A DNA stretch of 64,000 nt. Origin: Anoplopoma fimbria. Taxonomy: Eukaryota > Chordata > Actinopteri > Perciformes > Anoplopomatidae. Both the position numbers and the translations under genes were made by a program. This document shows positions 1-11,704 of this stretch, one piece after another. Where the stretch lies: assembly GCF_027596085.1 (NCBI RefSeq), contig NC_072463.1, forward strand, positions 2,421,276-2,485,275, written 5' to 3'. The notes beneath the pieces were generated by a model. That model saw only the letters and a list, made by a program, of their open reading frames with translations. It was not told the DNA's origin and searched no databases. Position 1 is the first letter of the stretch. Each line of letters begins with the position of its first letter.

Positions 1-3000
1 AAAGTCATAGTATAGTATGTCGAAAAAAAAAGTCATAGTATAGTAAAAAAAGTCATAGTATAGTATGTCGAAAAAAGTCATGAAAAAAAGTCATACTATA
101 GTATGTCGAAAAAAGTGATTATTAAGTCATAGTATAGTATGTTGAAAACAGTCATAGTATAGTATGTCGAAAAAAGTCATGAAAAACAGTCATAGTATAG
201 TATGTCGAAAAAAAAAAGTCATAGTATAGTATGTTGAAAACAGTCATAGTATAGTATGTCGAAAAAAGTCATGAAAAAAGTCATAGTATAGTATGTGATG
301 AAAAAAGTCATAGTATAGTATGTCGAAAAAATGATGAAAAAAAGTCATAGTATAGTATGTCGAAAAAAAGTCATAGTATAGTATGTCGAAAAAAGTGATT
401 ATTAAGTCATAGTATAGTATGTTGAAAACAGTCATAGTATAGTATGCGAAAAAAGTCATGAAAAAAGTCATAGTATAGTATGTCGAAAAAAGTCATGAAA
501 AAAGTCATAGTATAGTATGTCGAAAAAAGTGATTATTAAGTCATAGTATAGTATGTTGAAAACAGTCATAGTATAGTATGTCGAAAAAAGTCATGAAAAA
601 AAGTCATAGTATAGTATGTCGAAAAAAAAAAGTCATAGTATAGTATGTTGAAAAAGTCATAGTATAGTATAGTATGTGAAAAAGTCATGAAAAAAGTCAT
701 AGTATAGTATGTGAAAAAAGTCAAAGTCATAGTATAGTATGTCGAAAAAAGTCATGAAAAAAGTCAGTATAGTATGTCGAAAAAAGTCATGAAAAAAAGT
801 CATAGTATAGTATGTCGAAAAAAAGTCATGAAAAAAAGTCATAGTATAGTATGTCGAAAAAAGTGATTATTAAGTCATAGTATAGTATGTTGAAAACAGT
901 CATAGTATAGTATGTCGAAAAAAGTCATGAAAAAAAGTCATAGTATAGTATGTCGAAAAAAGTGATGAAAAAATTAAGTCATAGTATATAGTATAGTATG
1001 AAAACAGTCATAGTATAGTATGTCGAAAAAAGTCATGAAAAAAGTCATAGTATAGTATGTCGAAAAAAGTGATTGTCAAGTCATATTATGGTATGTCGAA
1101 AAAAGTCATAGTATAAAAAGTCATAGTATAGTATGTCGAAAAAAGTCATGAAAAAAAGTCATAGTATAGTATGTCGAAAAAAGTCATTAAAAAAGTCATA
1201 GTATAGTATGTCGAAAAAAGTGATTAAAGTCATAGTATAGTATGTTGAAAAAAGTCATGAAAAAAAGTCATAGTATAGTATGTCGAAAAAAGAAAAAAGT
1301 CATGATTATGTTGAAAACAGTCATAGTATAGTATGTTGAAAAAAGTCATAGTATAGTATGTCGAAAAAAAAAGTCATAGTATAGTATAGTTAAAAAAAGT
1401 CATGAAAAAAAGTCATAGTATAGTATGTTGGGAAAAAGTCATGAAAAAAAGTCATAGTATAGTATGTCGAAAAAAGTGGATGGAAATGAAGTCATAGTAT
1501 AGTCTGAAAAAAGTGGCACCTTGCATGGTAGCCTGTCAAAATGGGTGAATATAGTATGTCGAAAAAAGTCATACTATAGTAATGTTGAAAACAGTCATAG
1601 TATAATATGTAATGTAATGTAATGTGAAAAGTCATGAAAAAAAGTCATAGTATAGTATGTCGAAAAAATGTTGAAAAAAAGTCATAGTATAGTATGTCGA
1701 AAAAGTCATGAAAAAAAGTCATAGTATAGTATGTCGAAAAAAGTGATTATTAAGTCATAGTATAAGTATGTTGAAAACAGTCATAGTATAGTATGTCGAA
1801 AAAAAGTCATTAAAAAAGTCATAGTATAGTATGTGAAAAAAAAAAGTCATAGTATAGTATGTCGAAAAAAAAAGTATGAGTAAAAAGTATGTATGAAAAA
1901 AGTCATAGTATAGTATGTCGAAAAAAGTCATGAAAAAAAGTCATAGTATAGTATGTCGAAAAAAGTGATTAAAAAAGTCATAGTATAGTATGTCGAAAAA
2001 AGTCATAGTATAAAAAGTCATAGTAAAGTATGAAAAAAAGTCATAGTATAGTATGTCGAAAAAAGTCATGAAAAAAAGTCATAGTATAGTATGTTGAAAA
2101 AAGTGATTATAAAGTCATAGTATAGTATGTCGAAAAAAGTGATTATCAAGTCATAGTATAGTATGTCGAAAAAAGTGATTATTAAGTCATAGTATAGTAT
2201 GTTGAAAACAGTCATAGTATAGTATGTCGAAAAAAAAGTCATGAAAAAAAGTCATAGTATAGTATGTCGAAAAAATGTTGAAAAAAAGTCATAGTATAGT
2301 ATGTCGAAAAAAGTCATGAAAAAAAGTCATAGTATAGTATGTCGAAAAAAGTGATTATTAAGTCATAGTATAGTATGTTGAAAAAGTCATAGTATAGTAT
2401 GTCGAAAAAGTCATGTATAAAAAAGTCATAGTATAGTATGTCGAAAAAGTCATAGTATATAGTATGTCGAAAAAAGTCATGAAAAAAGTCATAGTATAGT
2501 ATGTCGAAAAAAGTGATTATTAAGTCATAGTATAGTATGTCGAAAAAAGTCATAGTATAGTATGTCGAAAAAAGTCATGAAAAAAGTCATAGTATAGTAT
2601 GTTGAAAAAAGTCATAGTATAGTATGTCGAAAAAAGTCATGAAAAAAAGTCATAGTATAGTATGTTGAAAAAAGTCATGAAAAGTCATAGTATAGTATAT
2701 CGAAAAAAGTGATTATTAAGTCATAGTATAGTATGTCGAAAAAAGTCATAGTATAGTATGTCGAAAAAAGTCATGAAAAAAAGTCATAGTATAGTATGTC
2801 GAAAAAGGTGATTATTAAGTCATAGTATAGTATGTTGAAAACAGTCATAGTATAGTATGTCGAAAAAAGTCAAAAAAAGTCATAGTATAGTATGTCGAAA
2901 AAAAGTCATAGTATAGTATGTTGAAAAAAGTCATAGTATAGTATGTCGAAAAAAGTGATTGTCAAGTCATATTATGGTATGTCGAAAAAAGTCATGAAAA

Positions 3001-4662
3001 AAAGTCATACTATAGTATGTCGAAAAAAGTCATGAAAAAAAGTCATAGTATAGTATGTCGAAAAAAGTGATTATTAATTCATAGTATAGTATGTTGAAAA
3101 CAGTCATAGTATAGTATGTCGTGAAAAGTCATGAAAAAAAGTCATAGTATAGTATGTCGAAAAAAGTCATGAAAAAAAGTCATAGTATAGTATGTCGAAA
3201 AAAGTGATTATTAAGTCATAGTATAGTATGTTGAAAACAGTCATAGTATAGTATGTCGTGAAAAGTCATGAAAAAAAGTCATAGTATAGTATGTCGAAAA
3301 AATGATGAAAAAAAGTCATAGTATAGTATGTCGAAAAAAGTGATTATTAAGTCATAGTATAGTATGGTGAAAACAGTCATAGTATAGTATGTCGTGAAAA
3401 GTCATTAAAAAAGTCATAGTATAGTATGTCGAAAAAAGTCATGAAAAAAGTCATAGTATAGTATGTTGAAAAAAGTCATGAAAAAAAGTCATAGTATAGT
3501 ATGTTGAAAAAAGTCATAGTATAGTATGTCGAAAAAAGTCATGAAAAAAAGTCATAGTATAGTATGTTGAAAAAAGTCATGAAAAGTCATAGTATAGTAT
3601 ATCGAAAAAAAAGTGATTAAAAAGTCATAGTATAGTATGTCGAAAAAAAAAGTCATAGTATAGTATGTCCAAAAAAGTCATGAAAAAAGTTATAGTATAG
3701 TATGTCGAAAAAAAAAGTGATTATTAAGTCATAGTATAGTATGTTGAAAACAGTCATAGTATAGTATGTCGAAAAAAGTCATGAAAAAAAGTCATAGTAT
3801 AGTATGTCGAAAAAAAAAAAAGTCATAGTATAGTATGTTGAAAACAGTCATAGTATAGTATGTCGAAAAAAGTGATTGTCAAGTCATATTATGGTATGTC
3901 GAAAAAAGTCATGAAAAAAAGTCATACTATAGTATGTCGAAAAAAGTCATGAAAAAAAGTCATAGTATAGTATGTCGAAAAAAGTGATTATTAAGTCATA
4001 GTATAGTATGTTGAAAACAGTCATAGTATAGTATGTCGTGAAAAGTCATGAAAAAAAGTCATAGTATAGTATGTCGAAAAAATGATGAAAAAAAGTCATA
4101 GTATAGTATGTCGAAAAAAGTCATGAAAAAAAGTCATAGTATAGTATGTCGAAAAAAGTCATGTATAGTAAAAAAGTCATAGGATAGTATGTTGAAAAAA
4201 GTCATGAAAAGTCATAGTATAGTATATCGAAAAAAGTGATTATCAAGTCATAGTATAGTATGTTGAAAACAGTCATAGTATAGTATGCCGAAAAAAGTCA
4301 TGGAAAAAAAGTATGTTGAAAACAGTCATAGTATAGTATGCCGAAAAAAGTCATACTATAGTATGTCGAAAAAAGTGATAGTATAGTATGTCGAATAAAA
4401 AGTCATGAAAAAAAGTCATAGTATAGTATGTCAAAAAAGTGATTAAGTCATAGTATAGTATGTCGAAAAAAGTCATAGTATAGTATGTATAAAAAAGTCA
4501 TGAAAAAAGTCATAGTATAGTATGTCGAAAAAAAAGTCATAGTATAGTATGTCGAAAAAAAAAAGTCATAGTATAGTATGTGAAAAAAGTCATAGTATAG
4601 TATGTCGAAAAAAGTCATGAAAAAAAGTCATAGTATAGTATGTCGAAAAAAGTGATTATCAA
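1..4662. repeat. Satellite array, about 25-bp AT-rich unit
   Basis: Tandem array of a short unit with core TCATAGTATAGTATGTCG followed by a run of A and AGTCATG or AGTGATTATTA spacers. Units vary in A-run length (about 4 to 12), in GTCG versus GTTG, and in spacer (AGTCATGAAAAAAAG, AGTGATTATTAAG, AAAACAG). The same order of variant units recurs, for example GTCG + GTGATTATTAAG followed by GTTG + AAAACAG, which points to a higher-order period. Some units carry the palindrome CATACTATAGTATG in place of CATAGTATAGTATG. Reading frames across it (FFDILYYDFF-type peptides) are artefacts of the repeat. The array runs into an assembly gap, so its true length is unknown. Confidence 0.95.
1513..1625 (+). 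repeat. SINE remnant inside the satellite array
   Basis: At 1513-1550 the array is broken by GTGGCACCTTGCATGGTAGC, CTGTCA and GGGTGAAT. This matches the middle of the tRNA-derived SINE at 58721-58988 (minus strand there: GGTGGCACCTTGATGGTAGC, CTGTCATCAG, GGGTGAAT). At 1606-1625 there is a short (ATGTA)n run like that SINE's tail. Satellite-type units lie between the two pieces. The match is clear by eye for the first piece and weaker for the tail. Confidence 0.6.
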
Positions 4663-4762
4663 NNNNNNNNNNNNNNNNNNNNNNNNNNNNNNNNNNNNNN
4701 NNNNNNNNNNNNNNNNNNNNNNNNNNNNNNNNNNNNNNNNNNNNNNNNNNNNNNNNNNNNNN
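4663..4762. other. Assembly gap, 100 N
   Basis: Exactly 100 N, the conventional size for a gap of unknown length. It lies at the edge of the satellite array, where assembly would be expected to collapse. Sequence continuity between 4662 and 4763 should not be assumed. Confidence 0.99.
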
Positions 4763-5258
4763 GGACACCAGAGAGATGGAGGAAAATTTGGTCGTGGACT
4801 CAGGCTGCTTTTCATTTGGAACCAGGACACTTTCCGTGTGACAGGCAATGGTGACAGAATCACTGTGGTGTAATAAACCTCTCCACCAACTAACCAGCCC
4901 AGAACAGAGGGTAATGACATAAACACAGGTTTACACAGTGTCACTGCTCACGACAGCAGCAAACAACCAGCTCACAGGCCAAGAGCAAAAGAGAGACAGA
5001 ATCACTGGATCTCCAATTACGGCCTGATGACCCTCAGGTGTATATAATCTCAGACTCACACTCAGTAAAACAGAAACAAACAGTAAAAAGTGTGTAAAGT
5101 TGGATTTATTTTGTGAACTCTTCTTCATGGTTTGTATAGATTGTCACCTTGGATTGACAAATGTTTGTCATGATTTGTGGTTGTACGTTTACTGTATCTC
5201 CGGCTAAGAGCCGACAGGTTTGACAGACAAAAACTTACAAAAGACATCATCTGAATAT

Positions 5259-5290
<32 letters not shown>

Positions 5291-7690
5291 GCATGCATGT
5301 GCAAGCTACAGACATCAGGAAAGAAAGAAACAGAGAACATGTATCTGTCTATGAGCAGTGGTCGGGTAATCTGGAACTGAGGCTGAATTTACATTGGCAG
5401 CAAAGTGGCACAGCTCAACTGGGCGTCCAAAAATGACATAAATGATGCGTTTTGGTAATAAATCCGATATTCTGAAAGATTGACTGTTTTTAATTTATTT
5501 GTCCGGATCAAAAAAAACGAAGCTGTTTGGACTCGGATGGCACTAAATAACTTGTGTGGTTAATGAGATCATAATCAAAAACACCACCGTAAAGAAGAAT
5601 GAAACACGAGGCTGTAAACGTGGATGGAGACGTGAAGTTCAAATACTCAAGGTAACAACGGTTTCTTGTGTCTGTTAGCCAAGAACAACTAAAACACACC
5701 AGTTCTGGACCGATGCTCATGTTCACATTTTTCCTCGTGTGTCATCCATTCAGGACAGCGCATAAATTACAGCGAGGAACACTGATGATTCCCCCATGTT
5801 CAGTTACTTGGTTACATAAGGCTACTGAGCAAAACTGAACTATTACACAAACTAAATATTAAAGTGCATTTAGACATTTATTTCTCTTTGTTGAGGCGGA
5901 GGCTCTTCGTCAAAGTGAACACAAGCAGAATTTGCTTATATTAGTAAACCATCTGTGGTACAAAAAGGGAATGTGTACTAGAAGTATTGTACTGTATTTA
6001 TCCCTACTTACTTGGAATTGAATATATCTGTAAAAATAACAATTTGCAGTTTTCATTACCTGAAGGTATAGTATGAATAAGTCGCAAGACCTAATGCATA
6101 ATTGCCAATAATGAGCTTTATCTGGTCTACTATGCTTAAATATAGTAAGCAAAGGGAACTCTGTCTTTAATGAAATTTGATTTGGACAGTGTGTTTCTTT
6201 TCTAAAGGTTCAGGTATAAAGTAGATTGTATACAAATCCTAAAAAATTGTTGCAAAATTTACAATCTTTTCTAAAAATACAAAATGTATGTGCATTAAGT
6301 TAATCTGGAATGTTTTCCATTTAAACATTTTTTTCCAACAGTTAAAAAAAAAGATCTCATAAAATGTAAATTTGGCAGGTTAGCTTGTTTTAGCTGCACA
6401 CTGATGCTAGCATATCAACATGCATTAGCATGTTAACTTTACCCTTAAAGTACAGCTAAAGCTAACAAGAATGAAGTGTTTAGTATCACGGGTATGAAGT
6501 TATGAATCTATCTGATGTATACATACATGTGCAGCAACTTAGACAGGACTATGTTTCTTTATTTTTGCAAGTGCAGCTAGACTGTTATACGTTAGCATGT
6601 TAGCACTGTGTCAGCGTGCATACAATAAGCGTTTTAACAAACTAATGTTTAGCATGTTAGTATCTTTAAATGCATACAGTTAGCATGCTATACTAATAGT
6701 TAGCTTGTTAGCTTAAGACAAAAAAGACAAAAGTGAACTTTAAATTGGCAAACATCGTATGAGTAATTCTTGGCACAATTAAGAAAAGTTTTTGTATCTC
6801 ACTTTTGACTACCGTACATATTTCTTTCCAAAATAAGGTCAGACTGGAAGGGGAGGGACTTTGCCTTTCTATACAATTAGAAAGTAATGTTTAGCATGTT
6901 AGGAATACAACATACATACAGATAGCAAGTTTATATATTTACATCACTTTTAAGAGCTTAAACTGTCGATACTAGCATATCGAGTTAAATTGTGTTTTGG
7001 TGCCGATGCCGATGGGGTTTTTGGGAACAGGTCTGTGCCACACATGGTGTTTGGTAAATCCAGCCTTAGTTTAACCAGATGAACAGAGAAGAAAGCTTGC
7101 GTTAACAGTCATCTTTTTAAAAAAGGCCACAAACTGCTGCTTCTTGACTCCACGGAAACTTGTAGTTTTGTACAAAGAGAGTAGAAAAAAAACCTGGATG
7201 AACAGGCACCGATTCAAATACCAAAGTACACAGAAGAAGTGAAGAAGAAAGACAACAGTGTGATTTTTTTTTTTTTTTTTTTTAAAGCTATACGACCAAC
7301 AACCGTTATGGAAATGTATGTGAACCGTGTTGACCACATGCACCTTTTCTGTAAGTCACTGCAGATTGTAGACGGCTTGTTCTAGATGTTACACCGAGGT
7401 GAAAAAAAGATACAAATACTGTATATCAAAAAAGAGCTCAAACTGACTGGCAGAGGTTCAGTGATGTTCTCACGAACACCGACTGTAGTGCACATTCACA
7501 AGAAATATTTACGCACACAGAATATACATTCGATCAAAAACATAATTTTTTTTTAAAGACTAAAAACATCTCAACACTACCTCACAACAGAACTTTCTGT
7601 TTGTTTTTTTTAATCCTCTTTTTCTTCTCTCGATCTTTGGCGGGATGGAAAACCATTAAAAAGGTTCAGTCTCAGTTAAGTCTCTTTCTG
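4763..7690. other. Non-coding 3' flank of esr2
   Basis: No convincing exon. It holds a (TG)n run at 5259-5292, and at 6400-6700 many degenerate copies of TTAGCATGTTAGC / GCTAGCATGC-type words typical of decayed fish repeats. There is a poly-T tract at 7264-7283 (poly-A on the minus strand). On the minus strand the part just below 7690 reads like a 3' UTR of the terminal-exon candidate at 7696-7810. In human the SYNE2 gene converges on ESR2 from this side, but I saw no KASH-type C-terminus here. Confidence 0.6.
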
Positions 7691-7695
7691 TCCTG

Positions 7696-7810
7696 TCATC
7701 CTTCTAAGGCCGTTTCCATGAAGCCCCGATTGGCGATGATGTAATCTGTGGCTTCCATTGATGGACAGTCGTCTCCTGCGTGCAGAGACCACGGCTCGGA
7801 ATGGATGTAA
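7696..7810 (-). CDS. Candidate terminal coding exon, unassigned (possible alternative last exon)
   Basis: On the minus strand a splice acceptor (CTTTCCTCACAG, AG at 7812-7811) is followed by 37 open codons and a TGA at 7698-7696. The peptide starts YIHSEPWSLH, continues AGDDCPSMEA and TDYIIANRGF, and ends METALEG. I do not recognise it. The first base would complete a codon, so the exon is in phase with esr2 exon 7, which ends in AG and would give AGT (Ser). It lies about 1.6 kb past the normal esr2 stop on the same strand. Splicing exon 7 to it would remove helix 12, as happens in the human ERbeta2/cx isoform, though the human exon is unrelated in sequence. All three frames are open for at least 30 codons, so coding is not proven. 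It could instead be the last exon of another minus-strand gene. Confidence 0.3.
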
Positions 7811-7920
7811 CTGTGAGGAAAGTTTATAACAGTTATTATTCATTCATAAACCAGTGTGACATACTGGGAGCATTCCTACTTTTTATCACCAACAACTTTA
7901 AAAACACTAAAATAAAACAT

Positions 7921-8285
7921 AAAATATCTTCTTTCCTTAATTTATTTCTTATTTTATTTTCCTTCCAACCTTATTTTTTCAATATACTCATTTCATCCTG
8001 TCCTTATTATCCCTTCTTTCCTTTCCTTCATCCCTTAATCCTTACCTCCTTTTTCTTCTCATCTTCTCTCCTTCCCTTTTCTCCTCGGTTTACTTTTTCT
8101 TCCTTCTGTTCTGTTCTTGTTTCTTTCCTTCTTTCCCTGCAATTCCTTCCCACATTCCCTTCTTATTTCCTTTGGGCTTTCCTTCATTCCCGCTTTTTTT
8201 CCTGCCATACAACTGTCCTTATTTCTTTCATTCTGTCCTCCTGCCTTTCTTTACCCTCTGCTTTCTTTTTCCTTCCTTCTTCAAC
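7921..8285 (+). repeat. Pyrimidine-rich low-complexity tract
   Basis: Degenerate (CTTCC)n/(CTTT)n sequence, nearly all C and T on the plus strand. It produces overlapping Phe/Ser/Leu-rich reading frames in all plus frames, none with protein-like composition. It is a polypurine tract on the strand of esr2 transcription. Confidence 0.8.
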
Positions 8286-8395
8286 TGCTCCGAACGCATG
8301 AAAATCCCCAAAACTCTTAATATTCAGACTCTTCCTCTCTTCCTACAAAGGGTCTTTTCAATGTGACTTGTTTGATTGGTTGAGCCAGATTGGAA

Positions 8396-8840
8396 CCATA
8401 GACTGTATATAAGAAGTGTGTTTAGTCGTCATGACGTCACCCATTGGTTTGTGGACTACGGTTTTGAAGCCTCGAAGTTCGGCAGTTTGGCCAACTTGGT
8501 TTTCTGCAACCAGTAAATAAAAGTGACCATATTTGGAACGTGGAGGAGTGACGTCGAAACACCGTATACGTCTCTGGTGTCGACCTGTCAATCAGTGTGT
8601 AGCCCCGCCCTAAAGCATCCCCTGCTTTATGGTCTGTCTGACTCTAAATGGAGCATCATTTACTAAATGAACATCATGCTGTATTGAAGAAGACTTGAAA
8701 CTAGAGATTGAGACCATAAACTCATGTTTACAATGTTTACTGAGGGAATAAATCAAGAGAGAAGTAGAGTCATTTTCTCATAGACTTCTATACAACCAGA
8801 GGAGTCGCCCCCTGATGGACAGCAGAGAGAATGCAGCTTT
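8396..8840 (+). repeat. Interspersed repeat family A, copy 1
   Basis: Starts near ACCATAGACTGTATATAAG and ends near GAGAGAATGCAG. It contains the family words GCCCCGCCCTAAAGCATCCC, GGAGCATCATTTACTAAATG, GAGACCATAAACTCATG and CAGAGGAGTCGCCCCCTG. Five other copies are in this window. This copy has a perfect CRE (TGACGTCA, 8432-8439). I saw no terminal inverted repeats and could not assign a class. Confidence 0.85.
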
Positions 8841-9059
8841 AATACATGAAGCATTGGCTTCATCAGCTGTGTCCTTGTGTGTGTGTGTGTGTCTATATTT
8901 GACACTTCAATGCAACCTGCTTGATCGGATGGTGATTCGATATATTTCGTGGTTAAAGGAGCTTCTGTTAAACGATGGAGTTAGACATTTAATTTCCTAT
9001 AGATTTCTGCCGTTGTATTTGCTGCTTACTTTTCCTCCCTGCAGTATTAGTAGACTTGT

Positions 9060-9065
9060 TTTATT
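9060..9065 (-). terminator. Candidate esr2 poly(A) signal
   Basis: TTTATT on plus is AATAAA on the minus strand, about 355 nt past the esr2 stop. It is the first clear hexamer I found downstream of the stop, just before repeat family A copy 1. Weak evidence: one hexamer in AT-rich DNA. Confidence 0.3.
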
Positions 9066-9418
9066 GAAGAATAGGCGCTAACAAAGCGTGGCTAATGACA
9101 AAACCTCAGTATTTTGTAATTTAAAAGCAATGTTAAGTTTTTCCTCAGCAGTAACTAATCAGGACTCAGTCAGCAGGTCTCCTCTTCTTTTCTCTCTGCT
9201 CTACTTGGAAGAGGAACTCCCGTCTGGGGGGTGAAGATGATGCAGATCTAGGTTTGATTAATTGTCTGGATTGTGTCCACATGTCCACACCTCATGGGCG
9301 GACGACACTTTTATAAAAGATGGTCGAATAACTTTTAGTAAAATTCAGAATCCAGAACGTTAACTGGTAACATAATGTCCCTGGTGGTATAACTTCTGAA
9401 CTAAACTAAAGGATCTGA

Positions 9419-9752
9419 TTATTTTTGCTCCACCACTGTAACCCACCCATTGTTGTCCAAGTGAGACACGTCTAAACTCTGAAACGGAGGTGAGGACTGG
9501 AGGGGCAGATTCTGCAGGTGTCCGTCCAGGTCCGGGTCCTCAGGAGGTCCATATGAGCCGTCAGCGGCCGGGTCCTGGTTAGACTGGGGCTGGCCGTACT
9601 GGTTCTGGTCAGAGTAAGTGTCTGAGCTCGGCGAGGACGACGGCTGACTGCCGCCGCTGGTCATGTTGGCGTCCAGCATCTCCAGGAGGAGGTCGTACAC
9701 CAGCACCACGTTCTTCCTCTTCATGGTGGTGAGGTGGTCCATGCCTTTGTTA
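9419..9752 (-). CDS. esr2: esr2 coding exon 8: helix 11-12 end and F domain, with stop
   Basis: Encodes [34 protein letters not shown] and an 82-residue F domain rich in Ser, Pro, Gln and Asp that ends VTVVEQK before TAA (9421-9419). H529 is the estradiol D-ring contact and Y542 the conserved tyrosine before helix 12. LLLEML is the AF-2 helix, whose E547 clamps coactivators. Acceptor CCTCTGCAG. The F domain is variable in the family and I did not recognise a closer match. Confidence 0.96.
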
Positions 9753-11155
9753 CTGCAGAGGAACGGAGAACAGAAAGAGTGAATCACATGATACAGATCA
9801 TGAAAGGAAGTGGTTGTTGCTTCACGCCTTTGGCTTTACTTTGATGTTAGGAAACAGCTAATACACTGAAACAGCTGATGACCCGGCGGCATCTTTTAGA
9901 TTTCTTTTTCATGGCTATAGCTATTTAAAAAGTCGAGACTTGCTTTGAACTTTTAAACAGTTTCCGCCAAATTTATTCTGATTATTTACTTCTTGTTGTG
10001 ATTGGACTTTGTACCTTCATTTTCATTTTCTAAGTGGACTCAGTACATTCACATATTGTTATTTCATTATTATGTTCATTATTTTCATGGTATTCTGGTG
10101 TGGTTTGGGATGGAAGGAGAGCCCTTATGTGTATGTTTTTATTGCTGTTGCTATGTCAATTGTTTAGAATCATTGAATTTGAAAAGCTTCCAAAACCCAT
10201 TGGATATTAATGCCAGAAATGTATTTACGTTATTAGTGTCAGCTTTTTCACTGTAGAACTCTTTGACTTTTTGGTATAAAACAAGAAAGTCAAAGTGCTA
10301 AAAAATAAACGTTCCTTATGAATAAAGTTTCACTTTTATCGTCACTGTTTAACAAGATTTTTATTGGTTTCTTGAAAAGTCAAACATCTTTACTTTAAGA
10401 TCCTTCCATCATTCAAGAACTGTGAATTGTATTCATACTGGTTGAGCATTGATGTATGAATATGTTTGTGGGAGTGTACTAATCACAAAGACACACATAA
10501 AGTTGGCTAGTGTTTAAACGTCTGTGTGTGCTTTTTACGACTCTCCCCTCTGGATTGTGCTGCGGTTTCTGGCTGTACCTGACGTGGCGGATGTGGGAGA
10601 GCAGCATGGTGAGGTGTCCAAGGCGAAGCGTCTGCTGCTGGGTCGACAGGCCCAGTTTGGAAATGGACCAGACCAGAGCGTCGATCACCGAGTCCAGCAG
10701 ACGCAGCAGCTTGTTCCTGCTCTCCAGCTCCTCGGCCGTCTGAGGGGAGCTCGTACACAGATCTGTGACACAAAGCACATTCATCATTTTTTATTTCAAA
10801 AAAGAAAGGTAGATTAATATAAGTTTTGGGCCAATATTGACCTTTTATTTATGATTGTAAAACAGTTGTGTTTAGGCCACTAAAGCTGCGTTAGATGTAC
10901 TTCCACATCGTTCATGTGGAGACGATGTTACGACCCCTCCTCTCCACTGGGGATTTGTGTCCCGTTTGCTGTCTCTGTTTCTTATCCTGTCTTTCATAAT
11001 GTTGATCGTCAGCTGATGAGCCTGGTTTGGTTCCAGCTTTTAATGTCCGTCCACCTGAACTTTGACGTCTCCTCTTCGACACGGCTGCCGTTTAGTTTTG
11101 TTTGCTCCACACATGCTGACATCGCTGACTTTCCAGTGTTATTTATTATCTGTTA

Positions 11156-11203
<48 letters not shown>

Positions 11204-11660
11204 CTTTTAACCTGTCTGGTCTCCCATTAACGCTGCAGCCTTTTAGCTGGATTGAAACCGCAATGAATCAGCAATCCTTGTTTCAATCAGAGTTGCGACA
11301 TTTACGCAAACAAAAAAAAAAATGATTACAAGATTACAGTTTCTATAATTAAACATGAACCATTAAAATCGTAAACATCTGGCTTATCGAAGGCCACAAA
11401 TGGAACCATGATGGACATTCCAGATGAAAAAGACGGGGAAGCCGTAGATCAGCCTGTCGGGACCGAGGACAGACTCAACAGTTGAGCCACAACTTCCATC
11501 TGTCCAAATACATAAATCTTTAAAAAAACAAAATCCCTCCCCTGTTCTCTTTGACGTTTTCAGACTCGATTTCACTTCTTTCGCAATTTGTTCTTCTTTT
11601 TTTCATGCCAGCTGCAGTGGAGCAGAGATCAACAGAGAGCACGGAGTCTGGCAGGGACAC

Positions 11661-11704
<44 letters not shown>

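Noticed and set aside
244..2553. Tyr/Phe-rich reading frames (FFDILYYDFF) on the minus strand in the satellite
   Set aside because: They follow directly from the satellite unit; no start context, splice site or non-repetitive residue order.
7780..8366. Phe/Ser-rich plus-strand frames
   Set aside because: Produced by a pyrimidine-rich low-complexity tract open in several frames at once.
4763..9418. Expected 3' end of a convergent syne2 gene, as in human
   Set aside because: I saw no KASH-like C-terminus or other exon on the plus strand. It may lie beyond the gap or be absent from this locus.
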